Shown: in pieces, positions 55,877 through 64,000 of the stretch
Layout of the letters: the number at the start of each line of letters is the position of its first letter
Position numbering within the stretch: position 1 is the stretch's first letter
DNA from: Aestuariivivens insulae
GTDB lineage: Bacteria > Bacteroidota > Bacteroidia > Flavobacteriales > Flavobacteriaceae
DNA: 64,000 nt
Reading direction: 5' to 3'
Assembly: GCF_022662195.1 (NCBI RefSeq)
Contig: NZ_JAKMCS010000009.1
Location: 124,001-188,000 of the forward strand
Notes under the pieces: generated by a model
Database searches by the model: none
What the model saw: only the letters and a program-made list of their open reading frames with translations
What the model was told of the DNA's origin: nothing
Program-made: the position numbers and the translations under genes

Positions 55877-57178
55877 TTAGAAGGATCCTTTAATCAAAAA
55901 ATCCTTTAAATCCTCATAGGTGTCAATCTTTACCGAAACTTTATCCTTGCCCATTACCGCTTGTATTTGTTCTGGTAAAGGTTGCTCTTCTTTAATCACC
56001 TCTTCAACAACATCTAAAAACTTGGTAGGATGGGCCGTTTCTAAAAACACACAATGTGCTTCTGGATGCTCCTTTAAATGGGCTTTGCACCCCAAATAGC
56101 CTACGGCACCATGTGGGTCTGCTACATAGTTATAATTATCATATATTTCAAGCATGGCAGTTTTAGTTTCTTCATCAGAAAAACTATAAGAAGAAAGATT
56201 GTCCTTTAACGTATTGAATTGGTTTTTGTAGATTTCCTCGATACGAATAAAATTACTTGGAGCACCAACATCCATAGCATTACTAATGGTTTGTACCGAA
56301 GCCTTAGGTTCATATAACTGCGAAATTAAATAACGAGTAACCACATTATTGGCATTGTTGGAAGCCACAAAATGCTTAACAGGCAAGCCTAACTGCTGTG
56401 CCATCATACCAGCGCAAATGTTTCCAAAATTACCACTAGGTACAGAAAACACGATATCCTTGTGCTTATTGTGTAATTGTTTGTATGCAAAGATAAAATA
56501 GAACAATTGCGGTAACCAACGCGCCACATTAATAGAGTTTGCCGAAGTCAATTGCATTTGGCTAGTTAAAGTTTCATCTAAAAATGCGGTTTTCACCATC
56601 GCTTGGCAATCGTCAAAAGTACCATTAACCTCAAGGGCCTTTATATTTTGTCCAAGCGTAGTTAATTGTTTTTCTTGAATATCACTAACCTTACCGCTAG
56701 GGTATAGAATAACCACATTAACACCTTTTACGCCTAAAAAGCCATTGGCCACGGCACCGCCAGTATCCCCGGAAGTCGCCACTAATACAGTAACTTCCTC
56801 ATTATTGTTTTGGTTAAAATAACCAAGACAACGCGCCATAAACCGAGCTCCTACATCCTTAAAGGCCATCGTTGGCCCATGAAACAGTTCTAAAGTAGAA
56901 ATGTTGTCGTTTAAGGTTACTACTGGAAAATCGAAAGCTAAGGTTTCCTTAACAATGGTTTTTAGTTCGGCCTCTGGAATTTCCGGAAGCACAAATTGCT
57001 TGATAGTTTCATAAGCGATGTCTTCGTTGGACAATGTATCAATAGCCTCAAAAAAGCTTTGGGGTAACGGCCTAATGCTTTCGGGAAAGTATAAGCCTTT
57101 ATCTGGAGCCAACCCTTTTATAACGGCATTTTTAAAAGTAGAATTCGGTGCTTTTTTATTTAAACTGTAATAATTCAT
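55877..57178 (-). CDS. thrC: threonine synthase
   Basis: This 433-aa PLP enzyme converts O-phosphohomoserine to threonine. The PLP lysine is in MAFKDVGARF, and the phosphate-binding segments are VATSGDTGGAVANGF and SVPSGNFGNICAG. It is the third gene of thrA-B-C; a 166-bp spacer with a repeat remnant separates it from thrB. Confidence 0.95.
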   Translation of the reverse strand: MNYYSLNKKAPNSTFKNAVIKGLAPDKGLYFPESIRPLPQSFFEAIDTLSNEDIAYETIKQFVLPEIPEAELKTIVKETLAFDFPVVTLNDNISTLELFHGPTMAFKDVGARFMARCLGYFNQNNNEEVTVLVATSGDTGGAVANGFLGVKGVNVVILYPSGKVSDIQEKQLTTLGQNIKALEVNGTFDDCQAMVKTAFLDETLTSQMQLTSANSINVARWLPQLFYFIFAYKQLHNKHKDIVFSVPSGNFGNICAGMMAQQLGLPVKHFVASNNANNVVTRYLISQLYEPKASVQTISNAMDVGAPSNFIRIEEIYKNQFNTLKDNLSSYSFSDEETKTAMLEIYDNYNYVADPHGAVGYLGCKAHLKEHPEAHCVFLETAHPTKFLDVVEEVIKEEQPLPEQIQAVMGKDKVSVKIDTYEDLKDFLIKGSF

Positions 57179-57202
57179 CTTGAATCTTTATTTCTATTTT
57201 TT

Positions 57203-57342
57203 GTCATTGTGAAGCAAATTATAATTTGACTTCGACTGCACTTCGACTATGCTCAGTGACCACACTCAGTCTGAACGCTATGGTAATCTGATTGATAGCG
57301 AGTTCATTACCACATCATTCGTTCCTCATGCCTCATAATGAC
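57203..57342. repeat. large decayed palindrome between thrB and thrC
   Basis: The ends GTCATT (57203-57208) and AATGAC (57337-57342) enclose ACTTCGACT repeats and AGCG/CGCT arms. It is the GTCATT…AATGAC class of repeat, longer but more decayed than the hairpin array. Confidence 0.6.
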
Positions 57343-57344
57343 AG

Positions 57345-58265
57345 TTATATTAATTTTACGCCTTGCGTATTTATTTTAGAAACATGAATATCGAAATCAA
57401 TGTCCGTTTCAGAATAGATAGAAGCCATAGCGCCTTTTACCTGTTGAGCAACTTCGTGACCTTTACATAAGGTGAAAACCGATGGTCCAGAACCTGAAAT
57501 TCCAGCACCCAAAGCACCTGCTTTTATCACAGCTTCTTTGAGTTCGTTATAATGCGGAATTAACTGACTTCTAAACGGTTCAACAACCGCATCGTGCAAA
57601 GCACTTTTAATCAAATCGTAATCACTGGTATGCAAGGCGTGTATTAAACTTCCAAAATTGGCCCATTGCGTAATGGCATTGGCCATGGGGATATCTTTAG
57701 GCAATATGGCCCTGGCTTCAGAGGTTTTTATTTCTAATTGCGGATGTATAATGACAGCATACAAATCGTTTGGCGAGGGAATTTCCAATACCTGCAATGG
57801 CGATACGCTTTTCACTAAAGTAAAACCGCCAAATAGGGCAGGAGCAAGATTATCGGCATGTTCACATTTGCTTGCCAAAGCTTCACCTTTTATGGCAAAT
57901 TCGGTTAACTGTGTTTTGTTGAAGGGTCTGTTTAATAGCTCATTCATACCAAAGACACTACCAACAGCACTTGCTGCACTACTGCCAATACCGCTTCCTG
58001 GTTTAATGTTTTTGTAGATTTCAATCTCAAAACCAAAATCTAAATCTAGGGTCCTGTACATGGCTAAAGCAGATACGCCAGCAACATTCGATTCAGTGTC
58101 ATAAGGTAAATCAAAGCCTTCAATATGGACAATATGAATTCCTTTTTTGCCCACTTTTCTAATAACCATTTCATCGCCCACACTATCCAAGCAAAAGCCC
58201 ATTACGTCAAAGCCACAAGAGACATTGGCAACAGTTGCGGGGGAAAATATTCTTATTTCGTTCAT
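57345..58265 (-). CDS. thrB: homoserine kinase
   Basis: This 306-aa GHMP-family kinase phosphorylates homoserine. The start is MNEIRIFSPATVANVSCGFD, and the ATP-binding loop is KPGSGIGSSAASAVG. The frame extends to 58331, but the extra 22 residues, rich in Ser and Cys, do not fit the family. The C-terminal GISGSGPSVFTLCKG is typical. Confidence 0.95.
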   Translation of the reverse strand: MNEIRIFSPATVANVSCGFDVMGFCLDSVGDEMVIRKVGKKGIHIVHIEGFDLPYDTESNVAGVSALAMYRTLDLDFGFEIEIYKNIKPGSGIGSSAASAVGSVFGMNELLNRPFNKTQLTEFAIKGEALASKCEHADNLAPALFGGFTLVKSVSPLQVLEIPSPNDLYAVIIHPQLEIKTSEARAILPKDIPMANAITQWANFGSLIHALHTSDYDLIKSALHDAVVEPFRSQLIPHYNELKEAVIKAGALGAGISGSGPSVFTLCKGHEVAQQVKGAMASIYSETDIDFDIHVSKINTQGVKLI

Positions 58266-58431
58266 TTTATCTATTAAATAGTTCTCGGCTGCACTAGAGC
58301 AAAAACAAGAACTTTCTTTATGTAATGTCATTTCTAACTTTAAATTACTTACTAAAATTTGCCTTTATATATACAAGGTTTTAAGGTTATGGTTTAAAGG
58401 TTTAGACGTTTAGTGGGGTTGACTCTAAAAT

Positions 58432-58459
58432 CGTTAATCGTTAATCGTTAATCGTCAAT
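58432..58459. repeat. short CGTTAAT direct repeat
   Basis: Three to four copies of TCGTTAAT (with a CGTCAAT variant) sit in the thrA-thrB gap. The rest of the gap shows no gene. Confidence 0.55.
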
Positions 58460-58501
58460 CATTGCCTCTATCCCCCATATTCTAAGTTCTTTAATCTTTA
58501 A

Positions 58502-60946
58502 TCAATCATTCCCTATCCTAATAATATCTGCAAATAATCCAGAGGCTGTGACATCGGCACCAGCACCAGCACCTTTAATAATCATAGGCTGTTCTGGATA
58601 GCGTTGGGTGTAAAACATCACGATATTGTCTTTGCCCTCTAAATTATAAAAGGGGTGTCCTTGCGGAATTTCCTGTAAACCTACGCTGGCCTTACCATTA
58701 TTGAATTGTGCAACATACTTCAACTGACAACCTTTAGCTTTAGCCGAAGCATATAATTGTTGATAATGGGCTTCGTCTGCTATCAAAGTTTGGAAGAAAT
58801 CATCAACCGTATCGCTTTGTAATCCAGATTCTGATAAGAACGGTTTATTTTCAATGTCTTCCAAATTCATTTCAACCCCACTTTCCCTGGCTAAAATCAA
58901 TATTTTTCGAGCCACGTCCACACCACTTAAATCAATTCTTGGGTCGGGTTCGGTATAGCCTTCTTCTTGGGCTTGTTTGACCACATCATAAAACTTTGTG
59001 CTGTCGTTAAAGTTATTAAAAACAAAATTTAAACTACCCGAAAGCACCGCTTGGATAGATGTGATTTTATCGCCAGAGGCTATAAGGTTATTCAGTGTAT
59101 CTATTACAGGCAATCCAGCACCAACATTGGTTTCAAATAAGTACGGCGCATTGTATTTAAGGGACAAACGTTTCAGTAGTTTGTAATTTTCAAAATCGCT
59201 GGAACAAGCTATTTTATTACAGGCCACCACACCAATACTTTCCCTTAAATAATCAGCGTATAGATTGGCCACTTCAGCATTGGCAGTAACATCCACAAAA
59301 ATACTGTTACGTAAGTTAAGGGATTTTACATGCTCTAAAAAACTAGGCAATGACGCCTTTTCGCCATTTGCCAATTGGTGTTTCCAATCTTTTAAATTGA
59401 TGCCATCTTCATCAAAGCACATGGTTTTGGAATTGGACAGCCCTATAACCCTAAGATTGATTTTTAAATTGTCCTTTAAATAGTTTTTTTGTTGCTTTAT
59501 CTGTTCTACCAAACGCTCACCTACATTGCCTACACCAGTTATAAACACATTAAGTTGTTTGGTTTTTGTTTCAAAAAACTGCTCGTGCAAGGTGTTTAAA
59601 GCTTTTTTAACGTCTTTATCGGCGATGACTGCTGAAATGTTTTTTTCTGAAGCCCCTTGCGCAATAGCCCTAATATTGATATTGTTTTTACCAAGTGAAC
59701 TGAACATTTTACCACTAATGCCTTGATGGTTTTTCATATTATCGCCAACCAATGCAATTATAGATAAACCTGTTTCTACAACTATTGGGTCTATTTTATG
59801 TAATGCAATTTCATTTTCGAAAGTATTATCTACAGCAATTCTAGCCCTTTCAACCTCACTGGCATCAATACCAATACAAATAGAATGCTCGGATGACGCC
59901 TGGGTAATTAAAATAATATTGATTTTCTCCTGGGCCAAAGTTTCAAACAAGCGCTTAGAAAATCCAGGAATACCAACCATACCGCTACCTTCCAAAGTTA
60001 GCAAGGCGATATTGGAAATATTGCTAATCCCTTTTACAGGACCATTGACCTTGGTGTCCTGATTGGAAATAATGGTTCCTGCATCATCGGGCTCATTAGT
60101 ATTTTTAATATGAATAGGAATATTTAAATCCAATACAGGTTGCACCGTTGGAGGGTAAAGTACTTTTGCTCCAAAGTGGGACAGTTCCATTGCTTCCTGA
60201 TAGGAAATATTTTTAATAGGGTAGGCCTGTTTTACCAATTTAGGATTAGTGGTGAACATACCACTAACATCGGTCCAAATTTCCAACTGCTCAACTTCTA
60301 AAGCTGCTGCAATTATGGCGGCTGTAAAATCGGAACCACCGCGTCCAAGAGTTGTAATTTCGCCTTGTGCCGACTTTGAAATAAATCCAGGAAGGATTGT
60401 TATTTGTTGATTGGCAGATTTGAAATAGTCTTGAATGTTTGCATTGGTCAAACTATAGTCAACTTCAGCCTTTGTAAAATTGGAATTGGTTACGATTAAC
60501 TCTTGCGAGTTTTTTCTATCTGCAGAAAACCCTCTGTTTTTCATCGTTTCGGCTATAATGTACGATGACAACAGTTCACCAAAACTTACTAACTTATCGG
60601 ATGTTTTGGGAGAAAGCTCATTGATTAAATAGATGCCCTCCAACAGGTTTCTTAAAGCCTCAAGTTTGTCATCTAAATAATCTATAATGGATTGGTTGTT
60701 GTTAGGATTTAACTCCTTTATAATGTTTAAATGAATGTCCTTGATTGTATTAAACGTATCAGCAAAGGCATTGTCCTTATTTTTTGCTTGGTTTCCAGCT
60801 AAGAGTAATTTATCGGTAATGCCACCAACAGCAGAAACGACACAGGCGACTTTGCTATTATTAGAATAATCTTCTAAAATAGCGATAACATTATTTATGT
60901 TTTTAGAAGAACCTACCGATGTTCCTCCGAATTTTAAAACTTTCAT
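58502..60946 (-). CDS. thrA: bifunctional aspartate kinase / homoserine dehydrogenase
   Basis: This 814-aa fusion has an aspartokinase (about 1-290, starting VLKFGGTSVGSS) and a pair of ACT domains (about 310-460). The homoserine dehydrogenase follows (about 465-814, VFITGVGNVGERL cofactor motif, DVTANAEVA, GLPVIDTLNNL, VLSGSLNFVFN). It starts threonine, methionine and lysine synthesis and is usually inhibited by threonine through the ACT part. A Thr/Ile-rich leader peptide lies upstream. Confidence 0.96.
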   Translation of the reverse strand: MKVLKFGGTSVGSSKNINNVIAILEDYSNNSKVACVVSAVGGITDKLLLAGNQAKNKDNAFADTFNTIKDIHLNIIKELNPNNNQSIIDYLDDKLEALRNLLEGIYLINELSPKTSDKLVSFGELLSSYIIAETMKNRGFSADRKNSQELIVTNSNFTKAEVDYSLTNANIQDYFKSANQQITILPGFISKSAQGEITTLGRGGSDFTAAIIAAALEVEQLEIWTDVSGMFTTNPKLVKQAYPIKNISYQEAMELSHFGAKVLYPPTVQPVLDLNIPIHIKNTNEPDDAGTIISNQDTKVNGPVKGISNISNIALLTLEGSGMVGIPGFSKRLFETLAQEKINIILITQASSEHSICIGIDASEVERARIAVDNTFENEIALHKIDPIVVETGLSIIALVGDNMKNHQGISGKMFSSLGKNNINIRAIAQGASEKNISAVIADKDVKKALNTLHEQFFETKTKQLNVFITGVGNVGERLVEQIKQQKNYLKDNLKINLRVIGLSNSKTMCFDEDGINLKDWKHQLANGEKASLPSFLEHVKSLNLRNSIFVDVTANAEVANLYADYLRESIGVVACNKIACSSDFENYKLLKRLSLKYNAPYLFETNVGAGLPVIDTLNNLIASGDKITSIQAVLSGSLNFVFNNFNDSTKFYDVVKQAQEEGYTEPDPRIDLSGVDVARKILILARESGVEMNLEDIENKPFLSESGLQSDTVDDFFQTLIADEAHYQQLYASAKAKGCQLKYVAQFNNGKASVGLQEIPQGHPFYNLEGKDNIVMFYTQRYPEQPMIIKGAGAGADVTASGLFADIIRIGND

Positions 60947-60980
60947 GTTTTAATATATTGTTTGTTTATAAAAATAGTTA

Positions 60981-61004
60981 AGAAAAGTGATTTTAAAAAA
61001 CCAC
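60981..61004 (-). terminator. possible attenuator hairpin before thrA
   Basis: On the minus strand GTGGTTT…AAATCAC makes a 7-bp stem with one G-T pair, followed by TTTTCTT. It is weak but well placed, 25 nt after the leader stop codon. A second pairing, CAAGGGG with CCCCTTG around 61032-61090, lies inside the leader ORF. Confidence 0.45.
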
Positions 61005-61028
61005 AAAAATTGCCCGAAGTATATATCA

Positions 61029-61136
61029 TTAACACCCCCAAGGGGTTGTAATAATTGTAGTAGTACCAAAAATAGAAGCTGTGCCCCTTGTTGCGAAGGC
61101 TATAGAAAAGCTTATATTTTGGTTTAAAAGATGCAT
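61029..61136 (-). CDS. thrL: Thr/Ile-rich leader peptide of the thr operon
   Basis: A 35-codon ORF starts at the ATG (plus-strand 61134-61136) and ends TAA at 61029. Its product has GTTTIITTPWGC at the end: five Thr and two Ile codons in a row of seven, followed closely by hairpin-forming sequence and then thrA. This mirrors thrL of enterobacteria, where starvation for threonine or isoleucine stalls the ribosome. A -7 box lies 20 nt upstream. Confidence 0.8.
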   Translation of the reverse strand: MHLLNQNISFSIAFATRGTASIFGTTTIITTPWGC

Positions 61137-61156
61137 TGGGTCTTAATAATACAGTT

Positions 61157-61164
61157 CAAAAGTA
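61157..61164 (-). promoter_or_regulatory. -7 promoter box of the thr operon
   Basis: On the minus strand this reads TACTTTTG, 20 nt before the ATG of the leader peptide. Confidence 0.55.
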
Positions 61165-61329
61165 TTACATTTAACCTAATAAAAAAATTAATCATAATTT
61201 TTTGTAAAATTCTTATTGAGCAATCATTTTATTAAAATTAAAAGCGATATTCTGTTTAAGAATTGATAAATTAATAACGGTTATAAAAATGAATCCGATA
61301 GGATTAAATTAATCATTAAAGTTTACAGA

Positions 61330-62889
61330 GTGAAAATATTTTCCAAAGACCAAGTTTATGAAGGGGACAAGCTAACCATAGAACGACAACATATAGCTTC
61401 AGCCGATTTGATGGAACGGGCTGGCGCCCAAATTTTTAATTGGATGCACCTACGCATGCAAGGTGCCCAAGTACCCATTCATATATTTTGTGGTATTGGT
61501 AACAATGGTGGTGATGGATTGGTTTTGGGTAGGCACTTGATAACCCATGGGTATAATGTAAAAACCTATGTGGTGAATTGTAGCGATAAGCGCTCTAAGG
61601 ATTTTTTGATTAATTACGATCGTATTAAAACAGTTACTAAAGATTGGCCCATACTTTTAAGCTGTAAAGAAGACTTTCCCGAAATAGACCCAAACGATAT
61701 CATTGTGGATGCCATTTTTGGCGTTGGCCTAAATAGACCAATTGATGGTTGGGTTAAAGCCCTGTTCCAACATTTTAAGAACACCAAGGCATTTACATTA
61801 TCTATAGATATTCCTTCGGGATTGTATATGGACAAAGCTGTTGAAGATGAAGAAGCGGTGGTTTATGCGGGATACACTTTGAGCTTTGCATCACCTAAAT
61901 TGGTGTTCTTTCTGCCTGAAACAGCAAAATACACCGTGCAATGGGAAGTATTGGATATTGGGCTGGATCAAGAGTTTTTACAAAGCACCCCTACCCAAGC
62001 AGCATTAATAGGTAAACATGAAGCTATTACGATGTATCAACCTCGTGACAAGTTTGCCCATAAAGGCCACTTCGGACATAGTTTAATTATTGGAGGAAGC
62101 TACGGTAAAATAGGCGCGGTAACCTTGGCCAGTAGAGCGGCATTATCTGCAGGTGCTGGTTTGGTGACCGCTTATGTACCGAAGTGTGGTTATACCGCCT
62201 TGCAATCATCGTTTCCAGAGGCTATGGTTATTACAGATACAGATGAAGAAAAAATCACATCCATTAAATTTAGTATAGAACCTACCGTAATCGGTTTTGG
62301 CGTAGGGTTGGGAGCCGATATAAAAACAATAGCAGCTTTTGAAACGTTCTTAAAAGAAAATAAAAAGCCTTTGGTTATTGATGCCGATGGTATCAATATC
62401 TTGGCAAAAAAGAAAAGTCTAGTAAAACTGTTGCCGGAACAATCGGTTTTAACACCGCATCCCAAGGAATTGGAACGATTAATAGGGAAGTGGAAGGATG
62501 ACTTCGATAAGTTGGAAAAGGCCAGGACATTTTCAAAAAAGCACCAATGTATATTGGTAATAAAAGGAGCTAATACCATAATTGTTTTCCAAGATAAACT
62601 CTACATCAATACAACAGGCAACCCCGGATTGGCAACAGCTGGAAGTGGTGATGTTTTAACAGGTATTATAACGGGCTTAATATCCCAAGGCTACAATCAG
62701 CTAATAGCTAGTATTTTTGGAGTGTATTTACATGGGAAATCGGCAGACATAGCAGTTAACGATTTTGGGTATCAAAGCTTAATAGCTAGCCACGTTATAG
62801 AATATTTGGGAGAAGCCTTTTTAGACCTGTTTAAGCAAGAGGAACAACCACAAGACGAAACCCAAGAAGCCCAGGACGATCCATCATAA
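61330..62889 (+). CDS. nnr: bifunctional NAD(P)HX epimerase / dehydratase
   Basis: This 519-aa repair enzyme of damaged NAD(P)H hydrates has the N-terminal YjeF epimerase domain (about 1-215, with GNNGGDGLVLGRHL). The C-terminal ADP/ATP-dependent dehydratase (about 230-500) has GGSYGKIGAV, TPHPKELERL and AGSGDVLTGIITGL. The GTG start (M-KIFSKDQVYEGDKLT) fits. The Gln/Glu-rich tail (KQEEQPQDETQEAQDD) is an addition. It stands alone. Confidence 0.94.
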   Translation: MKIFSKDQVYEGDKLTIERQHIASADLMERAGAQIFNWMHLRMQGAQVPIHIFCGIGNNGGDGLVLGRHLITHGYNVKTYVVNCSDKRSKDFLINYDRIKTVTKDWPILLSCKEDFPEIDPNDIIVDAIFGVGLNRPIDGWVKALFQHFKNTKAFTLSIDIPSGLYMDKAVEDEEAVVYAGYTLSFASPKLVFFLPETAKYTVQWEVLDIGLDQEFLQSTPTQAALIGKHEAITMYQPRDKFAHKGHFGHSLIIGGSYGKIGAVTLASRAALSAGAGLVTAYVPKCGYTALQSSFPEAMVITDTDEEKITSIKFSIEPTVIGFGVGLGADIKTIAAFETFLKENKKPLVIDADGINILAKKKSLVKLLPEQSVLTPHPKELERLIGKWKDDFDKLEKARTFSKKHQCILVIKGANTIIVFQDKLYINTTGNPGLATAGSGDVLTGIITGLISQGYNQLIASIFGVYLHGKSADIAVNDFGYQSLIASHVIEYLGEAFLDLFKQEEQPQDETQEAQDDPS

Positions 62890-62989
62890 ATAAATCATTA
62901 TGGATTCAACGAACAAGGTTTCAACAAAAAAATATAATTCTTTTCTTAGCCCAAGTTCGATTAAAAAAACTACTTTATAAACAGTTAGA

Positions 62990-63052
62990 GTTGTCATTCC
63001 GAACGTGTCACACTGAGCGCTGTCGAAGTGAGGTACGAGGAGGAGTCCCATA
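62990..63052. repeat. decayed palindromic repeat after nnr
   Basis: GTCATTCCGAACGTGTCACACTGAGCGC…GTCGAAGTGAGG: another member of the GTCATTCC class, with CACTGAGCG and CGAAGTGAGG arms. Confidence 0.5.
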
Positions 63053-63068
63053 ATAATGGAACTTAAAA

Positions 63069-63105
63069 AAGCCGCTGTACTTGTAATTTCAGTAACTAGC
63101 GGCTT
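63069..63105 (-). terminator. terminator of the TlpA-type gene
   Basis: AAGCCGCT (63069-63076) pairs with AGCGGCTT (63098-63105). The A run on the plus strand left of it is a T run on the minus strand. Confidence 0.75.
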
Positions 63106-63130
63106 ATAAGTTATATGAACCTAAAACTAT

Positions 63131-64000
63131 TTAAATATTATACTCATCAAATAGTTTTATTAGCTTAGAGTCTGAAGGTCTCGGCGCATTAGCATTAATG
63201 ATATTGCCTTCGGTATCAATTAAAATAAAGCGGGGAATCCCTTGTATCAAGTAAGACTTAACAAAGTCTGATTTCCAGTCGTTATCAGCAAATAATTGAA
63301 TGCCACCCATGGCTTTCTCTTCAATCATTTGTTTCCATTTATCATGGTCTTTGGCTTGATCGATCGAGATACTCACAAACGCTATATTTTTATCATGGTA
63401 TTGTGCTTCAACTTCTTTTAAAAACGGAATTTCACGTTTACAAGGCCCGCACCAAGTAGCCCAAACATCTATATAGACATATTTCCCTTTGAAGTCGTCT
63501 AACGAGGTAACACCACCCTTGTAATTTTCATAATCAACAAACTTAGGCGACGGACTTCCTTTACTCACCGTTTTTAATTTGTTGTAGCTTTTGGTAATAT
63601 CAGCTTTATCATCTTCATTGGTTGAATTGGCCATAAATAGCTCATAAAACTCCTGTAAATCCTCTGTATAGGTAATACCGTTTTTGGCAGTTTCGAATAA
63701 TAAACTGTTTTTAATGGTCTCGCTTTCAATATTTGCCAAAGTTTTTAAATAGGCGATGTCTTCTTTTAAAGAATCCGTTTCAGATAATGTTTTAGATAGT
63801 TCTCGGTAATGATTACTTACCAAATCTTTATAATCTTTTGAAAACACAAAATCATCTTCATTAGTATAATCCATATGGTCCAGTTCGCTTAAAAAGCCTT
63901 CAGAAACTTCAAAATCGGGCTGCTTGGCATAATAGGCGTGATAGGGCTTATACTTATTTAAGGTAGAGAGGTAAGCGTAATTGATGTTGCGCACTTCTTT
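63131..64000 (-). CDS. TlpA-type thioredoxin-like protein, partial
   Basis: The frame is open to the right edge, so the N-terminus lies outside the window. The visible 289 residues have a helical first half with poor motif content (probably the DUF4369-like or linker part) and a C-terminal thioredoxin fold with the CxxC site in WATWCGPCKRE. A long insertion holds SISIDQAKDHDKW, and the cis-Pro region IQGIPRFILI follows. Such proteins usually reduce periplasmic disulfides. The start cannot be judged. Confidence 0.85.
   Translation of the reverse strand, partial: KEVRNINYAYLSTLNKYKPYHAYYAKQPDFEVSEGFLSELDHMDYTNEDDFVFSKDYKDLVSNHYRELSKTLSETDSLKEDIAYLKTLANIESETIKNSLLFETAKNGITYTEDLQEFYELFMANSTNEDDKADITKSYNKLKTVSKGSPSPKFVDYENYKGGVTSLDDFKGKYVYIDVWATWCGPCKREIPFLKEVEAQYHDKNIAFVSISIDQAKDHDKWKQMIEEKAMGGIQLFADNDWKSDFVKSYLIQGIPRFILIDTEGNIINANAPRPSDSKLIKLFDEYNI

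Noticed and set aside
58266-58331. Longer start of homoserine kinase
   Set aside because: The extra 22 residues do not fit the GHMP kinase family; MNEIRIFSPATVANVS is the usual start.

Overview
The window is AT-rich chromosomal DNA from a member of the Bacteroidota, most likely a marine Flavobacteriaceae. Supporting signs are Bacteroidota-type promoters (TAnnTTTG at -7) ahead of many genes, a PorX-type response regulator of the type IX secretion system, an LpxC-FabZ fusion, a ThrA fusion followed by ThrB and ThrC, an outer-membrane beta-barrel protein with a carboxypeptidase-regulatory-like N-terminus, and a GH95 glycosidase. I saw no rRNA, tRNA, CRISPR array, prophage or intact insertion sequence. 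Nothing fixes the genus.

Layout. 1-7.8 kb holds DNA repair and redox genes (an endonuclease III without its iron-sulfur cysteines, a Bcp peroxiredoxin), a PhnP-like metallo-hydrolase, small envelope proteins, an XRE regulator divergent from an M14 peptidase, and an Lrp-type regulator. 7.9-17.4 kb holds aroB, proline dehydrogenase, alanine dehydrogenase, an outer-membrane beta-barrel protein, a small secreted peptide plus membrane protein pair, tsaE and porX. 17.5-23.6 kb is an HD phosphohydrolase and a tight lipid A cluster (lpxD, lpxC-fabZ, lpxA, efp, a second lpxD-like gene). 23.7-32.9 kb holds sucD, an M16 lipoprotein peptidase flanked by two copies of one terminator, fabG, a VWA-like membrane protein, a prohibitin-family protein and a membrane-bound LytTR regulator.

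33.1-40.9 kb is the complete histidine operon hisG-D-C-B-H-A-F-IE. It is preceded by a His-rich leader peptide and an attenuator hairpin, and its gene gaps carry decayed palindromic repeats. 41-46 kb is accessory: a divergent TruA, an antitoxin with a decayed RelE/ParE toxin, DUF2461, and about 0.7 kb of 173-180 bp tandem repeats ahead of a DUF72 gene. 46.2-50.9 kb is the leucine operon leuC-D-A-B. 51-53.1 kb is repeat-rich, with a regular array of imperfect hairpins separated by 35-37 nt spacers. A GIY-YIG nuclease gene occupies one spacer position.

53.3-64 kb holds the GH95 lipoprotein, the threonine operon thrA-B-C on the minus strand behind a Thr/Ile-rich leader peptide, the NAD(P)HX repair enzyme, and the C-terminal part of a TlpA-type thioredoxin protein that runs off the right edge.

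The main points for a second look are the GIY-YIG/hairpin array, the unannotated His and Thr leader-peptide attenuators, the cysteine-free Nth, the decayed toxin, the divergent XRE/M14 control region, and the duplicated spacer around the M16 gene. I did not find a clear multi-gene novel defence or biosynthetic system; the hairpin array with its embedded nuclease is the best candidate for undescribed biology.
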